64,000 bases of DNA, taken from positions 100,397 to 164,396 of the forward strand of contig NZ_JANQTA010000002.1 in the NCBI RefSeq assembly GCF_028278985.1. The letters run 5' to 3'. Numbering within the stretch: position 1 is the first letter of the stretch; the number at the start of each line of letters is the position of its first letter. The translations under genes and the position numbers were made by a program. Below, in pieces: positions 16,678-25,089 of the stretch. The notes below the pieces were generated by a model. That model did no database searches and was not told the origin of the DNA. It was given only the letters and a program-made list of their open reading frames with translations. This DNA comes from Candidatus Nitrosopumilus sp. (GTDB lineage: Archaea > Thermoproteota > Nitrososphaeria > Nitrososphaerales > Nitrosopumilaceae).

Positions 16678-18279
16678 CTAGAATACCTCCTTTGGACGGT
16701 ATTCACCGAAGACTTCTCTGAATGTATTACTAATTTCACCAGTAGTTGCAAATGCTTTAGCTGCAGAAATAATGTAAGGCATCAAATTCTCATCAGTGTC
16801 AGCTGCACTTTGCATAGCAGATAGTGCTTTTTCTAATTTCTTTGAATCTCTTTCTGCTCTTAATTTCTTGAGTGCTTTCTTTTGTTGAATCTCAACTTTA
16901 CCACCAATTCTAAGTAAATCAGGTTGTTTTTCTTTTTCAGCATACTTGTTTACACCAACAAGAATTCTGTCACCATCATCAGTTTCTTTCTTTAGACGGT
17001 ATGCATTTTGTCTAATTTCAGATTGGAAGAATCCCTTTTCGATTGCTTTTACAGAACCACCCATTTTTTGGATCTTTTTCAAATATTTCCAGACACCATC
17101 TTCAATTTGGTCACATAATTCTTCAAGATAATACGAGCCTGCAAGAGGGTCTGCAGTCTTTGTAATACCACTTTCATGTGCAACAATTTGCTGTGTTCTA
17201 AGTGCAATTTTTGCAGATTCTTCAGTTGGAAGTGCTAGTGCCTCATCTCTAGAATTGGTGTGTAGTGATTGAGTTCCACCAGCTACTGCGGCCATTGTTT
17301 GAATTGCAACTCTTACAATATTGTTATCAGGTTGTTGGGCAGTAAGTGATTCACCACTTGTTTGTGTATGGAATTTTAATTGTAATGAACGTGGGTTTTT
17401 GGCATGGAACATTTCTTTTAGTATTTTTGCATAAACTTTTCTTGCGACTCTAAACTTTGCAACTTCTTCAAAGAATTCGATTGTACAACAGAAGAAGAAA
17501 GATAATCTTGGTGCAAAGTCATCTATTTTCAAGCCTTGATCAATACAAGTCTGAATGTATGCAATGGCGTTTGCTAATGTGAATGCAACTTCTTGAGTGG
17601 CAGTACAACCAGCTTCTCTCATATGATAACCAGAAATTGAAACAGGGTACCAGGAAGGAACCTTTTGTGCACAATATCCAATCATGTCACCAATTAATCT
17701 CATTGAAGGTTGTGGTGGATAGATGTAGGTATTTCTTGCAATGTATTCTTTGAGAATATCATTTTGAGTTGTTCCACGTAATTCATGGCTTTTGAAACCT
17801 TGTGATTCACCAACTGCAATGTAATATGCTAACAGAGTTGATGCTGTGGAATTAATTGTCATTGAAGAACTAACTTTACCAAGTGGAATACCATCAAAGG
17901 CAGTCATCATATCTTTAATAGATGTAATTGATACACCAACTTTACCAACTTCACCTTCAGCTTGTGGAGAATCAGAATCATATCCAATTTGAGTTGGCAA
18001 ATCAAATGCCATACTAAGACCAGTTTGTCCTTTTTCAAGCATAAACTTGAATCGTTCATTAGTTAGTTTTGCATCTCCAAACCCAGAATACTGACGCATA
18101 GTCCAGAATCTATCACGATACATTCCAGGATGAATGCCTCTAGTAAATGGGAATTTACCAGAATCTTCGGTTGGACGTTTCTTTGATGATTTTTGATAAA
18201 TTCGTTTTACTGGAAAATTTGAATCAGTGAAAACTTTCTTTTCAGGTTCTTTTGGTTTTGTTGCTTTCTTTGCTGCCAT
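16678..18279 (-). CDS. methylmalonyl-CoA mutase, catalytic subunit
   Basis: The 533-residue protein is the TIM-barrel part of methylmalonyl-CoA mutase, with FPFTRGIHPGMY, TMRQYSGFGDA, GLSMAFDLPTQIGYDSD, GTTQNDILKEY and the end SNTFREVFGEYRPKE. It lacks the C-terminal B12-binding domain, which is encoded separately at 22940-23362. Together they convert (R)-methylmalonyl-CoA to succinyl-CoA with adenosylcobalamin, a step of the thaumarchaeal 3HP/4HB carbon-fixation cycle. A lysine-rich N-terminal tail of about 30 residues precedes the core. The MeaB GTPase gene lies 6 bp upstream in the same operon. Confidence 0.95.
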   Translation of the reverse strand: MAAKKATKPKEPEKKVFTDSNFPVKRIYQKSSKKRPTEDSGKFPFTRGIHPGMYRDRFWTMRQYSGFGDAKLTNERFKFMLEKGQTGLSMAFDLPTQIGYDSDSPQAEGEVGKVGVSITSIKDMMTAFDGIPLGKVSSSMTINSTASTLLAYYIAVGESQGFKSHELRGTTQNDILKEYIARNTYIYPPQPSMRLIGDMIGYCAQKVPSWYPVSISGYHMREAGCTATQEVAFTLANAIAYIQTCIDQGLKIDDFAPRLSFFFCCTIEFFEEVAKFRVARKVYAKILKEMFHAKNPRSLQLKFHTQTSGESLTAQQPDNNIVRVAIQTMAAVAGGTQSLHTNSRDEALALPTEESAKIALRTQQIVAHESGITKTADPLAGSYYLEELCDQIEDGVWKYLKKIQKMGGSVKAIEKGFFQSEIRQNAYRLKKETDDGDRILVGVNKYAEKEKQPDLLRIGGKVEIQQKKALKKLRAERDSKKLEKALSAMQSAADTDENLMPYIISAAKAFATTGEISNTFREVFGEYRPKEVF

Positions 18280-18285
18280 ATTTCA

Positions 18286-19203
18286 TCACTTTAACAACGA
18301 TTTTGTTATTTTATCTCCTGCTTGATAAGGGTCCATAGTTTTTGATTGTAATTTTGTAAGATATTTTGAAAATGTTTTGTCTGATTCCAACATATCATCA
18401 ATCTTTTCATTAATGTTATTTAAAACAATATCTTTTAGTTCGGCTTCTAATCGTTCTTGGTCTTTCTGTTTTTTAATTTTCTTTTTAACTATCATCATAT
18501 CTTTGAGGGTTTTTGCAAATTCTTTAATTCCTGTATTTTTCTTTACAGAGGTTTTTAGAATAGGAGGATTTTTCTCAGAATCACCAATAAAATCCCTAAC
18601 TGCATCAAAGAGTTGATTTGTTCCACTCAAGTCACTTTTGTTAACAAGATAAATGTCACCAATTTCTGTTAGTCCAGCTTTGATTGTTTGAATGCTATCA
18701 CCAGTATGAGGATTAAAAACAACAACAGTGATATCAGCAATATTTGAAATTTCAACTTCAGTTTGTCCTGCACCAACACTTTCAATTATTATTGGATTGA
18801 ATCCAGCATATTCTAAAACGCGGATGCTATTTCGTAATGAACGGGAAACTGCACCTGTTGCACCACGGGATGCAATACTTCGGATGTATGTTCCAGAATC
18901 AGTAGATTCTGTCATTCGAACTCTATCACCTAAGATTGCACCACCAGTAACATGACTGGTAGGATCAACTGCTAAAACTGCAGGTTTTGTGCGTAGTTTT
19001 TTCATTGCAACAGCAGTTTTGTTAATCAAAGAACTTTTTCCTGCACCTGCAGGTCCAGTAATTCCAATGATACTAGAGTTTCCAGTATTTTTGTAAATTT
19101 TCTTTAAGAGTTTTTTTGCTTCCTTTGGATCGTTTTCAACAATTGTTATTGCCTTTGCTATGGCACCTCGTTTTCCTTTCTTTAGGTCAGCAAGCAAGTC
19201 CAA
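18286..19203 (-). CDS. meaB: MeaB/ArgK-type GTPase chaperone of methylmalonyl-CoA mutase
   Basis: The 305-residue protein is a G3E-class GTPase of the MeaB/ArgK group: P-loop GPAGAGKSSLIN, AVDPTSHVTGGAILGDRVRM, the IIESVGAGQTEVE segment and NKSD for guanine recognition. MeaB loads intact adenosylcobalamin onto the mutase and protects it from inactivation. Its place immediately before the mutase and epimerase genes supports this role. It is slightly shorter than bacterial MeaB, with a charged helical C-terminus as dimerisation arm. Confidence 0.93.
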   Translation of the reverse strand: MDLLADLKKGKRGAIAKAITIVENDPKEAKKLLKKIYKNTGNSSIIGITGPAGAGKSSLINKTAVAMKKLRTKPAVLAVDPTSHVTGGAILGDRVRMTESTDSGTYIRSIASRGATGAVSRSLRNSIRVLEYAGFNPIIIESVGAGQTEVEISNIADITVVVFNPHTGDSIQTIKAGLTEIGDIYLVNKSDLSGTNQLFDAVRDFIGDSEKNPPILKTSVKKNTGIKEFAKTLKDMMIVKKKIKKQKDQERLEAELKDIVLNNINEKIDDMLESDKTFSKYLTKLQSKTMDPYQAGDKITKSLLK

Positions 19204-19246
19204 TACAAACTAGACTTCAGAGGTGCAATAAAATCTTGTTTCTGAT

Positions 19247-19654
19247 CTACGGAACAGAGTAAATTACTGGAGGTGAGGGTTCGCCGTATGGACGAATCTC
19301 AGTTTTGATTTGTACATGACCAAGTTCAGAATGCTCAACCTCTAATACAACAGGATGAACTTCCCATCCATATTTTGGAGAAGCAGGGAATGGGATAATT
19401 TCAATAAACTCATGTTCAGAGAAACTTTTCTGAAAGGTTTCTTCCATTCCAAGAATTTCCATTACAACGGATTCTGTTTGTTCAGATTTATCAGAAAATG
19501 AAACTTCGATGTGACCAGTATCATAGTAAACAGCATTCACGTCAAATGTCTGACGATAGACATCTTTGTCATCAGAGTCTCCACTTGTGAGTAATAAGAT
19601 TGCTAGTACTGTAAACACTCCTAGAAAAATAGGGGCCCCGAGTTTTTTAGCCAT
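19247..19654 (-). CDS. membrane-anchored hypothetical protein
   Basis: The 135-residue protein has one N-terminal hydrophobic helix (about residues 5-23, PIFLGVFTVLAILLLTS), followed by a beta-rich domain with no cysteine. It is probably anchored with the domain outside the cell. I see no known family. It overlaps the end of the M1 aminopeptidase gene by 8 bp, so it is in an operon with it and could be an accessory exported protein; that is only context. Confidence 0.5.
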   Translation of the reverse strand: MAKKLGAPIFLGVFTVLAILLLTSGDSDDKDVYRQTFDVNAVYYDTGHIEVSFSDKSEQTESVVMEILGMEETFQKSFSEHEFIEIIPFPASPKYGWEVHPVVLEVEHSELGHVQIKTEIRPYGEPSPPVIYSVP

Positions 19655-22145
19655 TGAATTCTTTTCTCATTTTTCTCATGAACTTTGAATTAATTCTAAT
19701 ACGTTCCAGAGTTTGTGCCTGAGTTCTTTCTGTTCCAGGAGTAGGATTCTTTTTGAAAAATTGTTTGATTTCTTTTTCCATAGAGTCATCAGCTACAGAT
19801 GAAATGCTTGCAACAATTCTGTTAAACAAAGGATTTCCATGTCCAACTTTTTTATTTAATTTCTTCCAGTTTTTCTTTAACCATGGCCACAATACTTTAT
19901 CTCCATAAGGATTTGCAGCAACTTTCATGATAGGTAATTGCATATTTTGAGAACGAACTTGAGAAGTTTGTGAGAAATTTAGTGATTTTATCAACAAGGA
20001 TGGAGTTTGGAAGCTGCACATTGCACCTAAGAAACGTAATTTTTCTTCCATGGTTTTTGCATTTTTGTATAGTTTAACTAATTGTGAATGAGTGGCAGAG
20101 TTTCCATTCCAAGCTGCAATTGAGCAAATTGGTTCTATCAAATCCGGAGATAATGTGCTAGGAGATTTTAGGAATTTATTGTAACGTCTTAAAGCTTCCT
20201 CAGTTACATATTCATCATTCATTTTTCCTAATGCAGAAATTACAAATGAACGAAGTAATGCATCTGTGTGTTTATCAGAAGATTTTGCCTCCCAACCAAG
20301 ATTATGTAAAATTTTTCTAAAGTAGTTAATTGCATAATCTTTGATTTCATAAGAGAATTTTTCATTAAATGCTCTAAAGTACAATGAACCAAGATTGTGG
20401 GCAACATTTACTGATGCAAGATAACTATCTTCTTCAAAATATGCATCTGAAAAGTCCAAATAGTTTCTAACATCCTCATCACCAGAAACACATAGAGAGA
20501 AGAGATCATTTTGTATTGCCCACCTGTCTATTGCAGGAAGCTTCTTTTCATCTACAAGCATCTTGAGATCAAGTAATATTCCTTCATCGTATTTGACACG
20601 ATAGAATCCCTTTCTTCCAAAATTAACAACAAAACCCACAGTATTTTTTGGGATTTTGACGTTAGTCACTTTCTTTGTAACAAGTTTTTTTGAAATTTCT
20701 TTGTCAAGACCAATGGAAAGAGGAATTGACCATAAACCCTTTGAGAATTTCTTGTCATGCTCTAAGAGATACCTTTTTTGTTTTAATTTTAGATTAGTTC
20801 CATCTTGAGTAACTTCAACAAGTGGAAAACCAGGCTGCTTTAGCCATGTATTGACCATAGAAGAAACTGGCATTTTTGATGCCTTTCCAATTGCTTTCCA
20901 CAAATCTTCACCTTCAGCATTTTTGTATTTGAAATCTGAGAGATATTTTTTGAGACCCTTTCTGAAATTTGGTTCTCCAACATAATGTTCAAGCATCCTC
21001 AAAACACATCCACCTTTATCATAAGATATGGCATCAAAAATTTCACGAATTTCAGCAGGGGAATTTACTTTAACATCAATTGGATGAGTTGTTTTTAATG
21101 AATCAAGCCCCATTGCCACATTCATTGCATCTTCAACAAATTGATTCCACAAATCCCATTCAGGATAGAATTTATCAACAAATTTTGTTGCCATAAAAGT
21201 TGCAAAGCTTTCATTGAGCCACAAATCATTCCACCATTTCATGGTTACAAGATTTCCAAACCATTGGTGTGCAATTTCATGAGAAATTACTTCAGCAATG
21301 AATTGTTTTGTTCTAGTAGATGATGTTTTTGGGTCATACAAAAGAATAGTTTCTCTAAATGTAATTGCTCCCCAGTTCTCCATTGCACCTGCTGCAAAAT
21401 CAGGCACTGCAATCAAGTCAAGTTTTGGCAGAGGATATTTTATTCCAAAATATTTTTCATAAGAGGTAAGTAATTTCTTTCCTAATTCAAATGAGAACTT
21501 TCCTTTTGTTTTATTTCCTTTAGTGGTAACAACACGGAGTTGTATTTTTCCAATTCTTCCTGTAAGATATTCAAATTCACCTACACCAAGATAAATCAAA
21601 TATGTTGAAACAACAGGGGTTTTTGCAAAGTGATACAGAGTTTTAGAACCAAGTTTCTTTTTTGATTTTACAGGCATGTTTGAAATTGCTGTAAATTTGT
21701 TATCAGCAATTATTGAAATATCAAAAGTAGCCTTGGCTTCAGGCTCATCCCAACATGGGAATGCACGTCTAGCATCAGCTGCTTCAAATTGTGTGGTTGC
21801 AAGATATTTTGTTTTTCCACCTTGAGAATATTGACTTCTATAGAATCCCAGCAATCTATCATTTAAGATTCCTTGAAATTCAAGGTCAATTGTGACCTTA
21901 CCTTTAATTTTTTGAAAAAGTTTGATTTGTAATTCTTCTTTTTTCTCATTTTTTTTGAAGGACGATTTTATTGCCTTACCAGATTGAGTGACAAAACAAG
22001 TTTTGATCTTGATCTCAGCACAATTCATTGAAATTACTGAAGTAGATTTTTTACAATTTACAGAAATTTTTTCAGTACCATCAAAAATGAATTTTTTTAG
22101 ATCAGGCTCAAAAGTTAATTCGTAATTAATTGGAGTAACGTCCAC
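19647..22145 (-). CDS. M1-family zinc aminopeptidase
   Basis: The 832-residue protein has all M1 landmarks: the substrate-binding GAMEN (residues 253-257), the zinc site H289-E290-x2-H293, the third ligand E312 (WLNESFATF) and the later IRE-FDAISYDKGG segment. The C-terminal helical domain is complete. It is most like the tricorn-interacting factors F2/F3 of archaea, which trim proteasome or tricorn products to free amino acids. No signal peptide is present, so it acts in the cytosol. It heads a two-gene operon with a small membrane-anchored protein. Confidence 0.93.
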   Translation of the reverse strand: MDVTPINYELTFEPDLKKFIFDGTEKISVNCKKSTSVISMNCAEIKIKTCFVTQSGKAIKSSFKKNEKKEELQIKLFQKIKGKVTIDLEFQGILNDRLLGFYRSQYSQGGKTKYLATTQFEAADARRAFPCWDEPEAKATFDISIIADNKFTAISNMPVKSKKKLGSKTLYHFAKTPVVSTYLIYLGVGEFEYLTGRIGKIQLRVVTTKGNKTKGKFSFELGKKLLTSYEKYFGIKYPLPKLDLIAVPDFAAGAMENWGAITFRETILLYDPKTSSTRTKQFIAEVISHEIAHQWFGNLVTMKWWNDLWLNESFATFMATKFVDKFYPEWDLWNQFVEDAMNVAMGLDSLKTTHPIDVKVNSPAEIREIFDAISYDKGGCVLRMLEHYVGEPNFRKGLKKYLSDFKYKNAEGEDLWKAIGKASKMPVSSMVNTWLKQPGFPLVEVTQDGTNLKLKQKRYLLEHDKKFSKGLWSIPLSIGLDKEISKKLVTKKVTNVKIPKNTVGFVVNFGRKGFYRVKYDEGILLDLKMLVDEKKLPAIDRWAIQNDLFSLCVSGDEDVRNYLDFSDAYFEEDSYLASVNVAHNLGSLYFRAFNEKFSYEIKDYAINYFRKILHNLGWEAKSSDKHTDALLRSFVISALGKMNDEYVTEEALRRYNKFLKSPSTLSPDLIEPICSIAAWNGNSATHSQLVKLYKNAKTMEEKLRFLGAMCSFQTPSLLIKSLNFSQTSQVRSQNMQLPIMKVAANPYGDKVLWPWLKKNWKKLNKKVGHGNPLFNRIVASISSVADDSMEKEIKQFFKKNPTPGTERTQAQTLERIRINSKFMRKMRKEFNG

Positions 22146-22166
22146 AAGAAAGTGATTTTGTATAGC

Positions 22167-22242
22167 CCTTAAGAATATTTTCTATGACTTACGATGGGGA
22201 TAAAGCAATTCTATTTTAAAGAAAAATTACAATTTCTTAAGG
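22167..22242. promoter_or_regulatory. 9-bp inverted repeat between divergent genes
   Basis: CCTTAAGAA at 22167-22175 is repeated in inverse at 22234-22242 (TTCTTAAGG), with 58 bp between. Each arm contains the palindrome CTTAAG. The pair lies between the aminopeptidase gene (minus) and the RHH-like gene (plus). It could be a looping operator for either gene; symmetry by chance cannot be excluded. Confidence 0.3.
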
Positions 22243-22310
22243 AAAATGACGAAAGACAGGAATACCCTAGTAAACCAACTTTATAATGTCCCAAGTTAGA
22301 AAAAGTTACG

Positions 22311-22898
22311 TTGGATTCAGACACTATCAAAAGTCAGAAACATCCTATGAAAAAAGAAAAGACACGCAGTGTGACATATCGTCTCCCAGTAAAACTAGTT
22401 GAAGAAATTGAAACTGAAGCCATGAACAATAATGTATCCCATAATGTAATGGCCAGACAAATTTTAGAGAAATATATTCAATGGGATAGATTTGCTAACA
22501 AAATTGGAATCATACCAGTCCCAAAGAAAATTTTGGATATTTTGGGAATCGACATGTCTGCTGAGGACATTAATGAAGTTATCAATGTCATAAAACCAGT
22601 AATCAAAGATACAGTTCTATTCATTAAAGGAGGATATGATTTGAAAAGATGTATTGAGACATTAGAAGATTACATGAGAGCATCTGGAATGAAATCAGAC
22701 CACAGAGTAGAAGGACCATTACATCACTTTATTATCCAACATGAATTGGGAAGTAACTGGTCTAAATTTACTGAACAATTATTGCAAGAGATTTTCCATG
22801 AATTCTTGCCAGATGTAGAAATGAAATGTGAATCAACAGAAACTACAGTCATTGCAACAATTTCACTAGGCGAAGATTTTAACGAACACGAATACTGA
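22311..22898 (+). CDS. ribbon-helix-helix-like regulator, paralog of 1443-1997
   Basis: The 195-residue protein has an RHH-like N-terminus (SVTYRLPVKLVEEIETEAM, then VSHNVMARQILEKYI, about residues 20-58). Its C-terminal domain contains the motif IIQHELG-x-NW, shared with the protein at 1443-1997. The two also match in the WxxxxxxxG segment after the RHH. TTG at 22311 is taken as the start because a TATA-like CTTTATAATG lies about 28 bp upstream. It precedes the B12-binding mutase subunit by 41 bp, so it could be cotranscribed with it or control it. Confidence 0.6.
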   Translation: MDSDTIKSQKHPMKKEKTRSVTYRLPVKLVEEIETEAMNNNVSHNVMARQILEKYIQWDRFANKIGIIPVPKKILDILGIDMSAEDINEVINVIKPVIKDTVLFIKGGYDLKRCIETLEDYMRASGMKSDHRVEGPLHHFIIQHELGSNWSKFTEQLLQEIFHEFLPDVEMKCESTETTVIATISLGEDFNEHEY

Positions 22899-22939
22899 AA
22901 AATAAAGCTTTTAAAATATCTGCTAATACGATAATCATT

Positions 22940-23362
22940 ATGAAGCAAAAAACTGCATCAAGAAGTGTCAAAATTCTAGTAGCAAAATTAGGACTAGATG
23001 GACATGATAGAGGTGCTCTTGTTCTATGTAGAGCATTTAGAGATGCAGGAATGGAAGTAATCTATTCAGGATTATTTGCTACTCCAGAAAGAGTTGCACA
23101 AATTGCAGAAGATGAAGATGTAGATGCAATTGCTATGAGTTTACTTAATGGTGCACATGGAACATTATTTCCAAGAGTCGTAAAGGCCCTCAAAAAGAAA
23201 GGAATCAGAGATGTTCTCGTTGTTGGAGGAGGAGTAATTCCAGAAATAGACCATAAAGAACTAATCAAATCAGGAGTTGATCACGTATTTGGTCCAGGTA
23301 CACCATTACCAACAATTATTGATCATATCAATACAGGCGTAGTAAAATTAAGAAAAATATAA
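22940..23362 (+). CDS. methylmalonyl-CoA mutase, B12-binding subunit
   Basis: The 140-residue protein is the stand-alone cobalamin-binding domain of methylmalonyl-CoA mutase. The lower axial histidine lies in LGLDGHDRG (DxHxxG). The SLL loop (AMSLLNGAHGT) and VVGGGVIPEIDH bind the nucleotide tail. Its partner is the catalytic subunit at 16678-18279 on the other strand. Split subunits are known from archaea. Here the two are not in one operon, so balanced expression needs separate control. Confidence 0.94.
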   Translation: MKQKTASRSVKILVAKLGLDGHDRGALVLCRAFRDAGMEVIYSGLFATPERVAQIAEDEDVDAIAMSLLNGAHGTLFPRVVKALKKKGIRDVLVVGGGVIPEIDHKELIKSGVDHVFGPGTPLPTIIDHINTGVVKLRKI

Positions 23363-23371
23363 GAAAAAAGA

Positions 23372-24370
23372 TTATTCTGTGGAATCAGGCCACATCATTT
23401 TACGCATTTCTTTACCAACTTTTTCAATTTGGTGTGCGTCATATTCTTTCATGTATTTGTCAAATGCATCTTTACCGTTCTTTTGATATTCAGAAATCCA
23501 TTCGTTGTTGAATGTACCATCTTGAATCATAGTAAGGACTTTTTTCATGTTTTCTTTACTTGCAGCATCCATTACCATTGGACCACGAGTTAATCCACCA
23601 TATCTGGCAGTCTCACTAACACGTCTCCACATTCCATTAATTCCGTATCTTTGAATCATATCTACAATGAGTTTGAGTTCATGTAAAACTTCAAAGTAAG
23701 CAATTTCTGGTTGATATCCTGCTTCAACTAAAGTTTCAAATGCATTTGTTACCATAGAAGCTGCGCCTCCACAGAGGTCTGCTTGTTCACCAAACCAATC
23801 AGTTTCTACTTCTTCTTTGAAAGTAGTTTTGATTAATCCTGCTCTTGCACTACCAATTGCTTTTGCAAGTCCTAAAGTTCTATCCCAAGCCTTTCCTGTA
23901 AAGTCTTGTTCAACTGCAACAATTGCAGGAGTTCCAAAGTTATCAAGATATGTTTCTCTAACTTTTGAACCAGGTCCTTTAGGTGCTAGCATGATAAGGT
24001 CAACATTTGATGGTGCTTCAATCCATTTCCAATAGATTGCAGCTGCATGAGAAAATGACAATGCTTTTCCTTCCGAAAGATTTGGTCCGATTTCATCTTT
24101 GTATACTTGACCTTGAATCATGTCTGGAATTAGTATGTGAATAATGTCTGCAGTTTTTGTTGCTTCTGCAACAGACATTACTTTGTGACCATCAGCTTCG
24201 GCTTTTTTCCAGCTATTACCACCTTCTTTAAGACCGATGATAACATTCAGACCAGAGTCTTTCATGTTATTTGCCTGTGCGTCACCTTGGATTCCATAAC
24301 CAATTACAGCAATTGTTTGATCCTTTATTGGGTCAAGGCTGATATCGTTATCTTTCCATGTTTGTGCCAT
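23372..24370 (-). CDS. ilvC: ketol-acid reductoisomerase
   Basis: The 332-residue class I enzyme has the Rossmann motif IAVIGYGIQGDAQANNM near the N-terminus, LIMLAPKGPGSKVR, and the knotted C-terminal domain with the metal ligands in EQADLCGGAASM and EVLHELKLIVDM. It makes 2,3-dihydroxy-isovalerate and related acids for branched-chain amino acids, using NAD(P)H and Mg. The start MAQTWKDND at 24370 is chosen over an upstream ATG at 24382, because an AT-rich TATA-like TTAATATTT lies about 27 bp before it. Confidence 0.95.
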   Translation of the reverse strand: MAQTWKDNDISLDPIKDQTIAVIGYGIQGDAQANNMKDSGLNVIIGLKEGGNSWKKAEADGHKVMSVAEATKTADIIHILIPDMIQGQVYKDEIGPNLSEGKALSFSHAAAIYWKWIEAPSNVDLIMLAPKGPGSKVRETYLDNFGTPAIVAVEQDFTGKAWDRTLGLAKAIGSARAGLIKTTFKEEVETDWFGEQADLCGGAASMVTNAFETLVEAGYQPEIAYFEVLHELKLIVDMIQRYGINGMWRRVSETARYGGLTRGPMVMDAASKENMKKVLTMIQDGTFNNEWISEYQKNGKDAFDKYMKEYDAHQIEKVGKEMRKMMWPDSTE

Positions 24371-24409
24371 GATCATTTGCACAAATATTGCAAATATTAA
24401 CTATAGAAT

Positions 24410-24529
24410 CTAAATTTCAATGATTTTATCACAAGACCTGCATTTGACAGTTACTTTTTCACCAGGTAGACGGGTGAATCTCTTTGAACCACAATCAGGG
24501 CAAACTGGGCAAGCACGTACAGGTTCCAT
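24410..24529 (-). CDS. 39-residue zinc-ribbon microprotein
   Basis: The ATG shares one base with the TGA of the NMNAT gene (TGATG), so translation is probably coupled. The peptide has the ribbon CPVCPDCGSKRF, then about 15 residues, then KCRSCDKIIEI; C7, C10, C13 and the final pair could hold one zinc. Such tiny ribbons in archaea often belong to RNA- or ribosome-linked proteins. No specific family is known to me. Confidence 0.6.
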   Translation of the reverse strand: MEPVRACPVCPDCGSKRFTRLPGEKVTVKCRSCDKIIEI

Positions 24530-25059
24530 CAATGTTCAGTAGGATTGGTATCAGATTTAGAAATTACGGATAAGCGATTTTTAGCATTTATTTTATTTAG
24601 AAATTCAAATACGGCGTTAGGAACGCTGTCTTTCCAATTTTCATCATGAATTATCATGGAACGGATTTTTGTTGCATTGTAATCATTTCTATTCAAGAAA
24701 TCAGGATTTGATACAGAGATATCAGAATCAGATAACAACATTGAGACATATTCATTTCCACTATACACCCTGTCAAATTTTGGAAGTGATGCTTTGAGAT
24801 ATGATGCCCATGTGGAAATGTTTGTTTGATTTTCTATTGCAATTAAAAAGCACTTGTTCAAATCAATGGAAGATTCTGTAAGAGAATTGTGAATCATTTC
24901 AATTCTTTCTCCAGCAGTGAAAGGATCTTTTTCTAGATAATTGAATTGAGAACTAGTGATGGCAATAATTACTTCATCACATTCATTTAGAATTTGTTTT
25001 ACTAAATCCAGATGTCCTAAATGAAAGGGTTGGAATCTACCCATCATTAAACCGCGCAT
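24529..25059 (-). CDS. archaeal nicotinamide-nucleotide adenylyltransferase
   Basis: The 176-residue protein is a nucleotidyltransferase of the archaeal NMNAT type: GRFQPFHLGHLD near the start (the (H/T)xGH nucleotide motif), ITSSQFNYLEKDPFTAGERI, and the late phosphate motif NATKIRSMI in place of ISSTKIR. It joins NMN and ATP to NAD. An NAD synthetase (nadE) lies at 33129, so both final steps are in this window. A zinc-ribbon microgene overlaps its stop. Confidence 0.9.
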   Translation of the reverse strand: MRGLMMGRFQPFHLGHLDLVKQILNECDEVIIAITSSQFNYLEKDPFTAGERIEMIHNSLTESSIDLNKCFLIAIENQTNISTWASYLKASLPKFDRVYSGNEYVSMLLSDSDISVSNPDFLNRNDYNATKIRSMIIHDENWKDSVPNAVFEFLNKINAKNRLSVISKSDTNPTEH

Positions 25060-25089
25060 ACAAAATCTAAAATCTAATTTTATTATAGT

